Assembly (NCBI RefSeq): GCF_900100435.1
Contig: NZ_FNEX01000007.1
Location: 115,503-179,502 of the forward strand
Reading direction: 5' to 3'
From: Pedobacter sp. ok626
GTDB taxonomy: Bacteria > Bacteroidota > Bacteroidia > Sphingobacteriales > Sphingobacteriaceae
DNA length: 64,000 bases
Positions 17,540 to 27,096 of the stretch are shown one piece after another (the first letter of the stretch is position 1; each line of letters starts with the position of its first letter). The notes under the pieces were generated by a model, which was not told where the DNA came from, did no database searches, and saw nothing but the letters and a program-made list of their open reading frames with translations. The position numbers and the translations under genes are program-made.

Positions 17540-18127
17540 CTATTGTATTTTTTGTAATTGTTGAACATACATCACTACTTTCCATCTTTCTTCTGGAGAT
17601 AGTTGAGAGGCATGTGATCCCATATTATTTAAACCATACTCAATCGTATGATAAATTTTTCCCGCTGTTAAATCTTTCATCAGACCACCGCGTGAAGAAG
17701 CTGCATCACCATGATAAGAAGGTACACCGCTGAATTTATCAATTTTAACTAAGTGACCTTGTCCATCCCCTTTTTCTCCGTGACATGGAGCGCAAAATAC
17801 AGTGAAATAATGCTTACCCGATTCCAGGTTTGCTCCCGTCAAAGGAAGCGGATTAAGTAAGGACGCACCAGCTGCTTCATAACCTTCCTTAGTGTTAGGA
17901 TAATCGTCATACTTGTTAAATCCTACCGGTGTAGTATTAGCCGGTGGAACTTGTGCAGTTGCTCCGTTCTTAAAATTCTTGTTCGGTTGATCCGGATTGT
18001 ATGCAATTGGATCATACATATTCCTGGCGTATTCTAAACCTGTACTTCTTTTATCCTTACATGCCGAAAATAAAACAGCTCCTGTAAGTATACAAAATGA
18101 GGCTAAAACTACTCTACTCTTATTCAT
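17540..18127 (-). CDS. actE: Alternative complex III subunit ActE (monoheme cytochrome c lipoprotein)
   Basis: About 195 residues. The start at 18127 is preferred over 18148 because it begins a clean lipoprotein signal (MNKSRVVLASFCILTGAVLFSAC) and leaves only an 8-bp overlap with actD. It contains one heme c site, CAPCH, and a C-terminal axial-Met region 'GLNNMGSHASQLSPEERW'. It probably passes electrons from the ActA hemes to the oxidase or a carrier. Its position between actD and actF is the standard order. Confidence 0.93.
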   Translation of the reverse strand: MNKSRVVLASFCILTGAVLFSACKDKRSTGLEYARNMYDPIAYNPDQPNKNFKNGATAQVPPANTTPVGFNKYDDYPNTKEGYEAAGASLLNPLPLTGANLESGKHYFTVFCAPCHGEKGDGQGHLVKIDKFSGVPSYHGDAASSRGGLMKDLTAGKIYHTIEYGLNNMGSHASQLSPEERWKVVMYVQQLQKIQ

Positions 18128-18656
18128 AGCTAATATACTTCCTTTCATTATGCTTTACTTCCAAAGCACCAGCTTCCTTTAATAAATCATCAATCTTAGT
18201 ATGATCGGTATTTTCTTTTGCATCAACTGCAATAACAAAACGATCATCCGTTGCCCTTAAATCCATTACTCTTGGTGCTCTTCCCGGAAATAAGTGGGTT
18301 GATGCGTAGTAAGAACCTACTAAACCAAAAGCACAAAATAAAATGGTCAACTCAAATGTAATTGGAATAAAATCCGGTAAAGCAAAGTGCGCCTTACCCC
18401 CAATGTTAATTGGCCAATCAATAGCAGCTGCATAATATACAAATGAAAGCATGGTACAAGTACCAGTGATTCCGAAAAAGAAAGCGGCGATATCTAACCT
18501 AGAACGTTTAACCCCTAACTTTGCCTCTATGCCGTGAATAGGCATTGGTGTATAAACATCATGTATCTTAATGTTGTTTTCCTGCAATTTATCGATGCCG
18601 TGCATCATTTCATCAGGATCACCAAAGCTGCCTAAAATATATTTGGTATTGTTCAT
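18120..18656 (-). CDS. actD: Alternative complex III subunit ActD (DUF3341)
   Basis: 178 residues, DUF3341 family: an N-terminal soluble ferredoxin-like part ('FGDPDEMMHGIDKLQENNI', 'VYTPMPIHGIE'), two membrane helices, and a C-terminal soluble part ('DDRFVIAVDAK'). It is a structural subunit of the quinol:cytochrome c oxidoreductase. It follows actC by 2 bp and overlaps actE, so the three are translated from the same message. Confidence 0.94.
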   Translation of the reverse strand: MNNTKYILGSFGDPDEMMHGIDKLQENNIKIHDVYTPMPIHGIEAKLGVKRSRLDIAAFFFGITGTCTMLSFVYYAAAIDWPINIGGKAHFALPDFIPITFELTILFCAFGLVGSYYASTHLFPGRAPRVMDLRATDDRFVIAVDAKENTDHTKIDDLLKEAGALEVKHNERKYISYE

Positions 18657-18658
18657 CG

Positions 18659-20131
18659 TTATATTTTTGCGTATTCTTCTTGTTTAACACTATCAAATTT
18701 CTCCAAAGACTCTACGTATTCTGATACGTGCGTTGGATCCAAATGACCTTCCTTAATTTGTTTCAACTTAGCCTGCTCACTTGCACTCTTCAGTAGCAAT
18801 TTAACCTCTGCAATTGCAATTGAAGGTAATACCCTTAAGAACAATAAAAACAAAGTAAAGAACAAACCGATCGATCCTACAAACACACTCACATCAACCC
18901 ATGTTGGATAGAACATCGCCCAACTTGAAGGAATATAATCACGGTGTAATGAAGTTACGATAATTACGAAACGCTCAAACCACATACCAATGTTTACTAC
19001 GATAGATAGAATCCAGGTAGCAGGAATGCTGGTACGGATCTTTTTGAACCATAACAACTGTGGAGAGATTACGTTACAAGTCATCATCATCCAGTAAGCC
19101 CACCAGTATGGACCAGTTGAACGGTTGATGAAAGCATATTGCTCATATTCAGAACCTGAATACCATGCAATAAAGAACTCAGTTAAGTAAGCCACACCCA
19201 CGATTGATCCTGTCAAGATGATAATCTTGTTCATCGATTCAATGTGGAACATGGTGATGTAGTTCTCAAGACCTAATACTTTACGTGCAACCAATAATAA
19301 GGTTAACACCATCGCAAATCCTGAGAAGATCGCCCCAGCCACAAAATATGGAGGGAAGATCGTTGTATGCCATCCCGGAATTACCGAGGTAGCAAAGTCC
19401 ATAGATACAATCGTGTGTACCGAAAGTACCAATGGTGTAGAGATACCAGCCAAAATGATCGATACAGCCTCAAAACGTTGCCATGTCTTCACATTTCCTG
19501 CCCATCCAAAAGATAGTACAGTATAGATTTTACGTTTAACACCTGTTGCACGGTCACGAATAGTCGCGATATCAGGCAATAAACCTGTATACCAGAATAA
19601 TAGTGATACCGAGAAGTAAGTTGAGATCGCAAACATATCCCAAACAAGCGGTGAGTTAAAGTTTACCCATAATGACCCGAATTGATTTGGTAATGGAAGC
19701 ACCCAGTAAGCTAACCATGGTCTACCCATGTGAGATACTACATACGTTGCCGCACAAATAACGGCGAAAATCGTCATCGCCTCAGCCGATCGGTTAATCG
19801 AGTTACGCCAGTTCTGACGGAAGAGTAATAGTACTGCAGAAATTAGTGTCCCTGCGTGACCAATACCTACCCACCATACGAAACCGGTGATATCCCATGC
19901 CCATCCTACTGTTTTATTTAATCCCCAAGCACCGATACCAAACCAGAAGGTGTAACTAACTGCTACTACCCATAGTAAAGCTCCGCATAGTGCGACGATA
20001 AATCCTATCCACCAAGCCTTGTTTGGCTTGTTCTCTACCGGCATTAAAATATCATTCGTAATCTTTGCATACGTGATATCCGTGCCGGTGATTAGTGGTT
20101 CTCTTAATATTGATTCGTTATGTCCTGACAT
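18659..20131 (-). CDS. actC: Alternative complex III subunit ActC (NrfD/PsrC-type)
   Basis: 490 residues with about ten membrane helices of the NrfD/PsrC family. This subunit binds menaquinol and passes electrons to the iron-sulfur protein ActB. Family segments include 'FVWWVGIGHAGTLISAVLLL', 'VSHMGRPWLAYWVLPLPNQ' and 'WHTTIFPPYFVAGAIFSGFA'. It is followed by actD after 2 bp and preceded by actB after 31 bp. Confidence 0.95.
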   Translation of the reverse strand: MSGHNESILREPLITGTDITYAKITNDILMPVENKPNKAWWIGFIVALCGALLWVVAVSYTFWFGIGAWGLNKTVGWAWDITGFVWWVGIGHAGTLISAVLLLFRQNWRNSINRSAEAMTIFAVICAATYVVSHMGRPWLAYWVLPLPNQFGSLWVNFNSPLVWDMFAISTYFSVSLLFWYTGLLPDIATIRDRATGVKRKIYTVLSFGWAGNVKTWQRFEAVSIILAGISTPLVLSVHTIVSMDFATSVIPGWHTTIFPPYFVAGAIFSGFAMVLTLLLVARKVLGLENYITMFHIESMNKIIILTGSIVGVAYLTEFFIAWYSGSEYEQYAFINRSTGPYWWAYWMMMTCNVISPQLLWFKKIRTSIPATWILSIVVNIGMWFERFVIIVTSLHRDYIPSSWAMFYPTWVDVSVFVGSIGLFFTLFLLFLRVLPSIAIAEVKLLLKSASEQAKLKQIKEGHLDPTHVSEYVESLEKFDSVKQEEYAKI

Positions 20132-20162
20132 AATTTATTTTCTTTTAATATCAGCTATCCGC

Positions 20163-23100
20163 TTACGCTTGTACTGTTGTATCTGTATTTCTAATTTTCG
20201 TCATATAACCTATACCCGGTTGTACGTTAATTTCTTCCAACACATAGTAAATACGTTCACTACGTAATGCTTTAGAAACTTCCGATTCAGGATCATTGGA
20301 ATCACCAAAGATGATTGCATTTGCAGAACAAGCTTGTTGACATGCCATCTTGATATCACCATCTTTCAATGGACGTTTCTCAATTTTAGCTTGCAATTTA
20401 CCTGCCTGGATACGCTGAATACACATCGAGCATTTTTCCATTACACCTCTTGAACGAGTAGTTACATCAGGGTTAAGTACCAACTGAGTAAATTCATTGT
20501 TCAGGTAGTTGTCAAAACGTGAATCATTCCAGTAGTTAAACCAGTTGAAACGACGTACTTTATATGGACAGTTGTTCGCACAGTAACGAGTACCTACACA
20601 ACGGTTATAAGCCATGTGGTTTAAGCCGTCTGATGAGTGTACAGTTGCCAATACCGGGCAAACCGTCTCACATGGAGCATGATCGCAATGTTGACAAAGC
20701 ATTGGTTGGTGTACAACCGATACATTGTTCATTTGATCTTCGTTCAAATGAGCGATCTCTTTCTCTTTCGTTACAGAATTAATTGCACTATGACCATGAG
20801 CACCTTCAGCATGCGCTTCACCTTCCTGGTTAAAGCTGTAGTAACGATCGATACGGATCCAGTGCATCTCTCTGCGTCTGCGTACTTCATCTTTACCTAC
20901 AACAGGAATGTTATTCTCAACGTTACAGGCAACAATACAAGAACCACAACCAGTACAAGCATTCAAATCGATTGCCATTACCCAGTTGTTACCTGGTTTT
21001 TCGTATTTATCCCATAAATCGTAAGTTTTATGTTTAGCGTGGTCGTTACCCGAACCAGCAGCAGGATTCTTTTGGTATTCAGCAAATGTAGCCTCACGGA
21101 TTACATTTCTACCTTCAAAAGAATAATGTGTTTGTGTTTGAGCAAGTTCCTCTCTTCTGCCAGTAGCTGCTAATTTAACAGTTGTAGCATACTTTAAAGT
21201 ACCATTGCTAAAGCTTACAAATGGATAAGCATTTTTACCTACATTATCTCCAGCTTTACCAACTTTGGTACGGCCGTAACCTAATGCAATGGATACAGTA
21301 CCTATTGCTTGTCCCGGTTGGATCAACAAAGGAAGCTCAATAGTGTAACCGTTATCTGCTTTCACAGAAACGATATCGAATTCTTTAAATCCTAATTTCT
21401 CAGCATACTTAGGCGCAATAGCTACATAGTTATCCCAGGTTACTTTCGAAACCGGATCAGGAAGCTCTTGCAAGAAAGCATTGTTAGCATGTTTACCATC
21501 GCGCATCGGAACACTCACGTATACCTGAAGCTCAATGTCTTTAGCTAATGCTTTGCTGTTATTTAAGATAGATGGAGCGACAGCAGCTAAAGAAAGATTG
21601 AAAGTATAAGCACCAGCAGCTTTTTCAGCAGTAGCGAATACACCTTTTTGTAGTACTTCTTTCCAGTTAGAACCTACTGCAGGTAATATATTTTTCTCCC
21701 AGTTGTTACGAACATACTGGTAATATTCTTTAACAGCATTGTCAGACCAGATCAATAAACTCTCTTCTGCTTGACGTGAGTTAAACACAGGGTTAATTGT
21801 TGGCTGTACAATAGAGTAAATACCTTCGTACGAACTTGCATCACCCCATGCCTCTAAATAGTTATGGTTAATTGCAACAACATCACACAAGGTAGAAGTT
21901 TCATCCTTACGGTCAGAGAACGACACTTTCAAGGCAACTTTCGCTAATGCATCTGTAAACGCTTTACTGTTTGCTACATCGTAAACTGGATTGCTATCTA
22001 AAATGAATACAGCAGCAACTTCGCCTCTGTTCATTTCGTTAATCAATTCAGCAAATTCAGCGTCATTACCTGCATAAAGGTTGCAAGGGTTATCCAAATC
22101 AATAGTAGTACCGTAACTGCCGATAGCAGCGTTAATGGCATTTACCAAAATTTGAGTAGAAACATCATTTGATCCTGAAACTACAAGGGCTTTACCTTTA
22201 TTTTGTAAAAGCTCCTTACCAACTAATTTCAATGCTTTATCAGCATTAACGTTATTTGGTAAAGCACCGCCAGCTAAGCCAGCGCCAGTAATTGCATTAT
22301 ATAAGGTAATCAAAGCAGGACCTTCTTCCGATAGTTTTACCGGAACACGTGTATCTGCGTTTGTACCTGTTAAGCTCATTCCTGCCTCAAATTGGAAGTG
22401 ACGGGACATTTTGCCATTTTTCAACGATTTAGCGTTCCTGTTAGAAACATATTGAGCAGTAAACTCTTCACCGTTAATCCAGGTACCTAAAAAGTCAGCT
22501 CCGAAACTTACAATCAGATCTGCCTTGTCAAATTTGTACTTAGGCACAACAGCTTTACCGAAGCTATTCTCATTCGCTTTAATGATACCTGTATAAGAAA
22601 CCGCATCGTATTGTACGTGTTTAGTATTAGGGTAAGCAGTAGCGAAATCAGCAATAACAGCTTTCGTAGAAGGACTGTTTACAGTAGAAGAAATCACACG
22701 GATTTTCTTTCCTGATGCCTGAGCTTTGTTCAACTCGCCTTTTACAAACTCATCTACCTTAGTCCAGGTTGTTTCGTTTTCTTTTAATAAAGGCGACTTT
22801 AACTTAGATACATCATACAGATCCAACACTGAGGCCTGAGCATGCGCATCAGTACCACGGTTAAATACACCTGCATTTGTATTTGCTTCAATCTTAATTG
22901 GTCTACCTTCTCTGGTTTTAACCAAAACTGGCTGACCTTTAAAACTTGAAACATAATAGTTAGGGATACCCGGAACAACCTCTTCAGGTTTAATTACATA
23001 AGGAATTGCCTTATGAACAGGGGCTGTTTGACAAGCCGCAAGTGTCACCGCACCTAATCCAAAGCCTAAAGCTTTTAAAAAGTCACGGCGAGGAGTTACG

Positions 23101-23234
23101 GTACTTAACCCTGCTTCATTTAAAACATCTTCTATTGGAAGTGGCTCAGCAAATTCGTTCTTGTTGTTTTCAACAAAATCCGGAGTGTTATTATACTCTT
23201 CTAAGCCTTTCCAGTATTTTTTATTGCTTTCCAT
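20163..23234 (-). CDS. actB: Alternative complex III subunit ActB (molybdopterin-oxidoreductase-like plus iron-sulfur protein)
   Basis: 1023 residues. A twin-arginine signal (RRDFLKALGFG, Arg49-50) ends in a lipobox with Cys68, so it is exported folded and lipid anchored. The N-terminal two thirds has a molybdopterin-oxidoreductase fold without visible cofactor ligands. The C-terminal third is a ferredoxin with cysteine clusters in 'CTGCGSCIVAC', 'CQHCDHAPCETVC', 'CVGTRYCANNCP', 'CSMC' and 'CQQACSA', enough for several Fe-S clusters. It carries electrons from ActC to the ActA hemes. The gap to actA is 46 bp. Confidence 0.95.
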   Translation of the reverse strand: MESNKKYWKGLEEYNNTPDFVENNKNEFAEPLPIEDVLNEAGLSTVTPRRDFLKALGFGLGAVTLAACQTAPVHKAIPYVIKPEEVVPGIPNYYVSSFKGQPVLVKTREGRPIKIEANTNAGVFNRGTDAHAQASVLDLYDVSKLKSPLLKENETTWTKVDEFVKGELNKAQASGKKIRVISSTVNSPSTKAVIADFATAYPNTKHVQYDAVSYTGIIKANENSFGKAVVPKYKFDKADLIVSFGADFLGTWINGEEFTAQYVSNRNAKSLKNGKMSRHFQFEAGMSLTGTNADTRVPVKLSEEGPALITLYNAITGAGLAGGALPNNVNADKALKLVGKELLQNKGKALVVSGSNDVSTQILVNAINAAIGSYGTTIDLDNPCNLYAGNDAEFAELINEMNRGEVAAVFILDSNPVYDVANSKAFTDALAKVALKVSFSDRKDETSTLCDVVAINHNYLEAWGDASSYEGIYSIVQPTINPVFNSRQAEESLLIWSDNAVKEYYQYVRNNWEKNILPAVGSNWKEVLQKGVFATAEKAAGAYTFNLSLAAVAPSILNNSKALAKDIELQVYVSVPMRDGKHANNAFLQELPDPVSKVTWDNYVAIAPKYAEKLGFKEFDIVSVKADNGYTIELPLLIQPGQAIGTVSIALGYGRTKVGKAGDNVGKNAYPFVSFSNGTLKYATTVKLAATGRREELAQTQTHYSFEGRNVIREATFAEYQKNPAAGSGNDHAKHKTYDLWDKYEKPGNNWVMAIDLNACTGCGSCIVACNVENNIPVVGKDEVRRRREMHWIRIDRYYSFNQEGEAHAEGAHGHSAINSVTKEKEIAHLNEDQMNNVSVVHQPMLCQHCDHAPCETVCPVLATVHSSDGLNHMAYNRCVGTRYCANNCPYKVRRFNWFNYWNDSRFDNYLNNEFTQLVLNPDVTTRSRGVMEKCSMCIQRIQAGKLQAKIEKRPLKDGDIKMACQQACSANAIIFGDSNDPESEVSKALRSERIYYVLEEINVQPGIGYMTKIRNTDTTVQA

Positions 23235-23280
23235 TTAAGCTATATTACTGTTATCGAACGTTCTTTGTTATTAAACTCTA

Positions 23281-24576
23281 TTAATAGTGACATTTACCAC
23301 ACTCTAAACCACCTAGCAATGCAGGAGTGATTTTCTCGCCTTTTTTGATTTTCTCATGGGCTTCGATCACTTTAGTGTAGAATGCGTTGTCTTTACCTGA
23401 AACTTCTGCGTTTTTATGGCAGTTGATACACCATTTCATGGTTAGTGGAGAATATTGATAAATTTCTTCCATTGTATCTACCGGACCGTGACATGCAAAA
23501 CATACAGGCTCATTAGGTTGTAAACCTCTTTCTTTTCTTATCGCTTCTTCACCAACTACAACGTGTTGTGAGTGATTGAAGTAAGCAAAATCAGGCAAGT
23601 TGTGTACACGAACCCATTCAACCGGTTTTTCTTTCGATTTATCGTAAGTAAGCGTATTAGGATCATAACCTATAGCTGTGTAGATCTTTTGGATCTCTGG
23701 AGAAATCTCTCCGTTATACTTTTCAGTAGCTTGTACAGATTTGTGACAGTTCATACAAACGTTAACCGATGGAATTGAAGCATTTTTAGATTTAAATGCA
23801 CCAGAGTGACAATATTGACAATCAATCTGATTCACACCAGCGTGTAACTCGTGAGAGAACTTGATCGGTTGTACCGGTTGGTAACCAGTGTGAACACCTG
23901 TATTCCACATTCCCATCCAGCCAAATGAACCTAAGGTTACAATTAAACATAGGATGAAGAAGAATACAAACTTCTTGTTTTTAAACATTCTACGTGTGCC
24001 GTCTGCAAAAGAAACTGGTTCTTCTTCAACAACCTCAACGCCTTGTTTCTTAAGAATCAAACGCTCTAACATCTTCACCGCACGGCCTAAAACAACCAAT
24101 ACAGCTATAGAGATTAAGATAATTAAGGCAACACCTGCAATAGAGAATGACGAAACCTCGTCAGAACCCGCCGCTACAGCAGCACCTGCTGCCGCTTCTT
24201 TTTTCGGCTCGCCTGCTTTTGCGTATGCAATTACACTTTTAATCTGCTCGTCAGTCAACGTTGGAAACGTTGTCATCTCAGCAGGTGAAAACTTCGATGC
24301 TTCGATTGCTGTTTTATCACCAGCGTCAACTAAAGCCTTCCAGTTTCTAATCCACTTGATGGCAAAAGCTTCATCCAGCTCTTTCAGCTTAGGTGTTAAT
24401 GCTGGACCAGTACTGTTACGGTCTAATTGGTGACAAGAAGCACATTTATCTTTAAATATTTTTCTTCCCTCCACTACATCTTGCGCTTGTGTTGCAGAAA
24501 CGATTAAAACAGATAGAGCCGTAAACATGAATGCCGACTTCCAAACTCTTCTAATGATCAATGAGATATCCCTCAT
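23281..24576 (-). CDS. actA: Alternative complex III subunit ActA (multiheme cytochrome c)
   Basis: 431 residues with six CxxCH sites: CASCH at about residue 45 in an N-terminal monoheme domain, then, after two membrane helices, CQYCH, CMNCH, CFACH, CINCH and CGKCH in the C-terminal pentaheme domain. The signal peptide ends near residue 32. ActA is classically described as pentaheme, so the N-terminal cytochrome domain fused through an Ala-rich linker is an addition here. It is the first gene of the act-cox transcription unit, with a 254-bp gap upstream. Confidence 0.94.
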   Translation of the reverse strand: MRDISLIIRRVWKSAFMFTALSVLIVSATQAQDVVEGRKIFKDKCASCHQLDRNSTGPALTPKLKELDEAFAIKWIRNWKALVDAGDKTAIEASKFSPAEMTTFPTLTDEQIKSVIAYAKAGEPKKEAAAGAAVAAGSDEVSSFSIAGVALIILISIAVLVVLGRAVKMLERLILKKQGVEVVEEEPVSFADGTRRMFKNKKFVFFFILCLIVTLGSFGWMGMWNTGVHTGYQPVQPIKFSHELHAGVNQIDCQYCHSGAFKSKNASIPSVNVCMNCHKSVQATEKYNGEISPEIQKIYTAIGYDPNTLTYDKSKEKPVEWVRVHNLPDFAYFNHSQHVVVGEEAIRKERGLQPNEPVCFACHGPVDTMEEIYQYSPLTMKWCINCHKNAEVSGKDNAFYTKVIEAHEKIKKGEKITPALLGGLECGKCHY

Positions 24577-24657
24577 AATGAGTATTTTATGCTATTTTTT
24601 AAAAAACTTTATAAACGTTATTGATGTTTAAACACGAGGCCTTCACCAAAACGTCCA

Positions 24658-24665
24658 CAAAAGTA
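24658..24665 (-). promoter_or_regulatory. Candidate -7 box of the act-cox operon
   Basis: On the minus strand this reads TACTTTTG, a match to TAnnTTTG, about 80 bases upstream of the actA start. Candidate -33 elements (TTTG or TTGG) lie 22 or 16 bases further up, both slightly off the usual 19-21. The rest of the 24577-24829 gap holds only the downstream gene's terminator. Confidence 0.45.
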
Positions 24666-24758
24666 AAATTTATTAACGTACCAATGACAAAGAAATGACA
24701 GTAAATACAATTTATAATCAATCTAAATAATGTCATTTTAATGCTTTAAACAAAGAAA

Positions 24759-24787
24759 ATCACCAATTTCTTATGAAAATTGGTGAT
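24759..24787 (-). terminator. Terminator of the deoxyhypusine-synthase-like gene
   Basis: ATCACCAATTT (24759-24769) and AAATTGGTGAT (24777-24787) form an 11-bp perfect stem with a 7-nt loop, 43 bp past the stop at 24830. On the minus strand it is followed by a T-rich stretch. Confidence 0.65.
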
Positions 24788-24829
24788 CATCCAAAGGCAA
24801 TAGAATATTACCTCATTTGTTATTTTGAA

Positions 24830-25810
24830 TTACATTTTTAATATCCATGCAAACATCAGTGGAGCTACAATAGTTGCATCCGATTCAACAATAAATTTGG
24901 GCGTATGAATATCTAACTTTCCCCATGTAATCTTCTCATTAGGCACTGCACCCGAATAAGAGCCGTATGAAGTAGTCGAATCTGAGATCTGGCAGAAATA
25001 ACTCCAGAACGGAATATTAGGCATTTCCATATCCTGATATAGCATCGGAACCACACAGATTGGGAAATCACCAGCAATACCGCCACCAATCTGGAAGAAG
25101 CCAATTCCCTTACCTTCACTGTTCTTGATATACCAATCAGCTAAATAACCCATATACTCAATACCACCTTTTACAGTCGTTGCTTTCACTTCACCTTTCA
25201 TTACATAAGAAGCGAAAATATTACCCATTGTCGAATCTTCCCATCCTGGTACTACAATCGGCAAGTTCTTTTCTGCCGCTGCAAGCATCCATGAGTTTTT
25301 AGGATCAATCTCATAGTACTGCTCTAAATCACCGCTCAACAACATCTTGTACATAAACTCATGCGGGAAATAACGCTCTCCTGCTTCTTCTGCATCTTTC
25401 CAGATTTTATTGATATGTTTCTGCAATCTTCTAAATGCCTCCTCTTCTGGGATACAAGTATCTGTAACGCGGTTGTAATGGTTTTCTAATAGATCCCATT
25501 CATCTTGTGGACTTAAATCACGATAGTTAGGCACACGTTTATAATGTGAATGTGCAACAAGGTTCATGATATCCTCTTCCAGGTTAGCACCTGTACATGA
25601 AATAATGGAAACTTTATCCTGACGGATCATCTCAGCCAGTGAAATACCCAACTCTGCAGTACTCATTGCACCAGCAAGGGTAATCATCATTTTTCCGCCT
25701 TCATCTAAATGTGTTTCGTATCCTTTAGCCGCATCCATCATAGCTGCTGCATTAAAATGGAGATAATTACGCTCCATAAATTGAGATATCGGTCCTCTTG
25801 TTGTACTCAT
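24830..25810 (-). CDS. Deoxyhypusine-synthase-like protein
   Basis: 326 residues, deoxyhypusine synthase superfamily. Motifs include 'GGKMMITLAGAMSTAELG', 'ISCTGANLEEDIMNLVAHSH' in the NAD-binding region, 'VPGWEDSTMGN', and 'YGSYSGAVPNEKITWGKLD', which keeps the Lys used for the enzyme-butylamine intermediate. Bacteria have no hypusinated eIF5A, so the eukaryotic reaction is not expected. Bacterial members have been linked to homospermidine or related polyamine synthesis, which is the best guess here. It is single-gene and divergent from the outer-membrane protein at 25926. Confidence 0.9.
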   Translation of the reverse strand: MSTTRGPISQFMERNYLHFNAAAMMDAAKGYETHLDEGGKMMITLAGAMSTAELGISLAEMIRQDKVSIISCTGANLEEDIMNLVAHSHYKRVPNYRDLSPQDEWDLLENHYNRVTDTCIPEEEAFRRLQKHINKIWKDAEEAGERYFPHEFMYKMLLSGDLEQYYEIDPKNSWMLAAAEKNLPIVVPGWEDSTMGNIFASYVMKGEVKATTVKGGIEYMGYLADWYIKNSEGKGIGFFQIGGGIAGDFPICVVPMLYQDMEMPNIPFWSYFCQISDSTTSYGSYSGAVPNEKITWGKLDIHTPKFIVESDATIVAPLMFAWILKM

Positions 25811-25925
25811 CTTAATCTATTTTGTTATGGCCGCAAAAATAGATAAATATTATTACTTAAAACTATTTGGCGTTAAACTTGCTGTGCAGACACCGATATT
25901 AAATCCTTTCCACTATTTTAGGCCG

Positions 25926-27056
25926 ATGAAAAAACTTTCAATTTGCACCATATTCGTTTTAATCACTGTAAACGCAATAGGGCAAAAGAAACTGATAGAA
26001 AAATACTTATCTAATAAAACTGATACTACGCGAAAAGGCAGCTTTATGCCACTACCAGTATTCAGATACAGCCAGGAAATAGGCATAGAGCTTGGGTTAG
26101 GCGCACTTTATTCTGTTTATCTTGATAAAAAAGATCCGACCAACCGAAGTTCCAACTTTACCGGAATACTATCCGCTTCGACCAAAGGGCAATATAATGT
26201 GTCGTTAAAGAGTGACATCTGGACAAAACAAAACAAGTACAACTACATTGGCGAAGTTAAACTGAGACGTATGCCCTTTAATTATTACGGCATTGGCAAC
26301 GAAACTATACACACAAACGAAGACCGTCTGGTTCAGGATCAAATAAAGTTGGTTATGCATGCAGCCAAAAAGCTTGCACCAAATCTATATACAGGCTTTT
26401 CGCTCGGATTTGAGCACTATAGTTTTAAAGATAAAGCAGCAGGTGGGATCTTTGACTCCGATCCATATTTAGTCGGCAAGACTGGCGGCAATGTGATTTA
26501 TGCAGGTATTTCGCAAAGTTACGACACCCGGAATTCCAACAATTACCCTACAAAAGGCTTTGTAGGAAAGGTTAGTTATCAATATGCACCCGACTTCTGG
26601 GCTGGAGAAAATTTCACCGGCAGTCTTATAAAAGTGAACGCGAGCAATTTCTGGTCACTGTCTCGCAAATTTGTCCTGGGCTTAAACGGTCTGTTCTATA
26701 CCATACAAGGTAAAAACACCCCCTTCTATTTATTACCTCAAATGGGAAATGACGAAATGATGAGAGGCTATTACACCGGTCGTTACCGAGATAAAAATCT
26801 ACTGGCTGCACAAGCAGAACTCAGATATAGATACAACAACCGATTCGGCGCGGTGATATTTGGTGGCGCCGGACAGGTTTTTGACAATGGCGGCCTTGCA
26901 ATTAAAAGCTTTAAACCTTCCATTGGCGCAGGCGGCAGATATTTCTTCGATCCCGAAAAGGGCCTAAGTATGCGTTTAGATTATGGCATTGGTGAGAAAC
27001 GTCCAAATGAAAAACGTCAGACGGGTTTTTACATCAGTCTGGCCGAAGCATTTTAA
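25926..27056 (+). CDS. BamA/TamA-family outer-membrane beta-barrel protein (surface antigen D15-like)
   Basis: 376 residues from the ATG at 25926, chosen over 25827 because it starts a clear signal peptide (MKKLSICTIFVLITVNAIGQ). The remainder is alternating beta-strand sequence typical of a 16-strand Omp85-type barrel without POTRA domains: 'PLPVFRYSQEIGIELGLGAL', 'GISQSYDTRNSNNYPTKGF', 'MRGYYTGRYRDKNLLAAQAE', 'GGAGQVFDN'. The substrate is unknown. It is divergent from the DHS-like gene across 115 bp and convergent with the methyltransferase gene. Confidence 0.87.
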   Translation: MKKLSICTIFVLITVNAIGQKKLIEKYLSNKTDTTRKGSFMPLPVFRYSQEIGIELGLGALYSVYLDKKDPTNRSSNFTGILSASTKGQYNVSLKSDIWTKQNKYNYIGEVKLRRMPFNYYGIGNETIHTNEDRLVQDQIKLVMHAAKKLAPNLYTGFSLGFEHYSFKDKAAGGIFDSDPYLVGKTGGNVIYAGISQSYDTRNSNNYPTKGFVGKVSYQYAPDFWAGENFTGSLIKVNASNFWSLSRKFVLGLNGLFYTIQGKNTPFYLLPQMGNDEMMRGYYTGRYRDKNLLAAQAELRYRYNNRFGAVIFGGAGQVFDNGGLAIKSFKPSIGAGGRYFFDPEKGLSMRLDYGIGEKRPNEKRQTGFYISLAEAF

Positions 27057-27096
27057 GCCATTACAACCTAATTTCAAAACTTAATCTTAAAATGCT
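27047..27096. terminator. Inverted repeat spanning both stop codons of a convergent pair
   Basis: AGCATTTTAAG (27047-27057) is the exact inverse of CTTAAAATGCT (27086-27096), spacer 28 bases. Both stop codons (27054-27056 plus; 27074-27076 minus) lie inside. It may act as a weak bidirectional terminator; there is no long U-tract. Confidence 0.4.
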
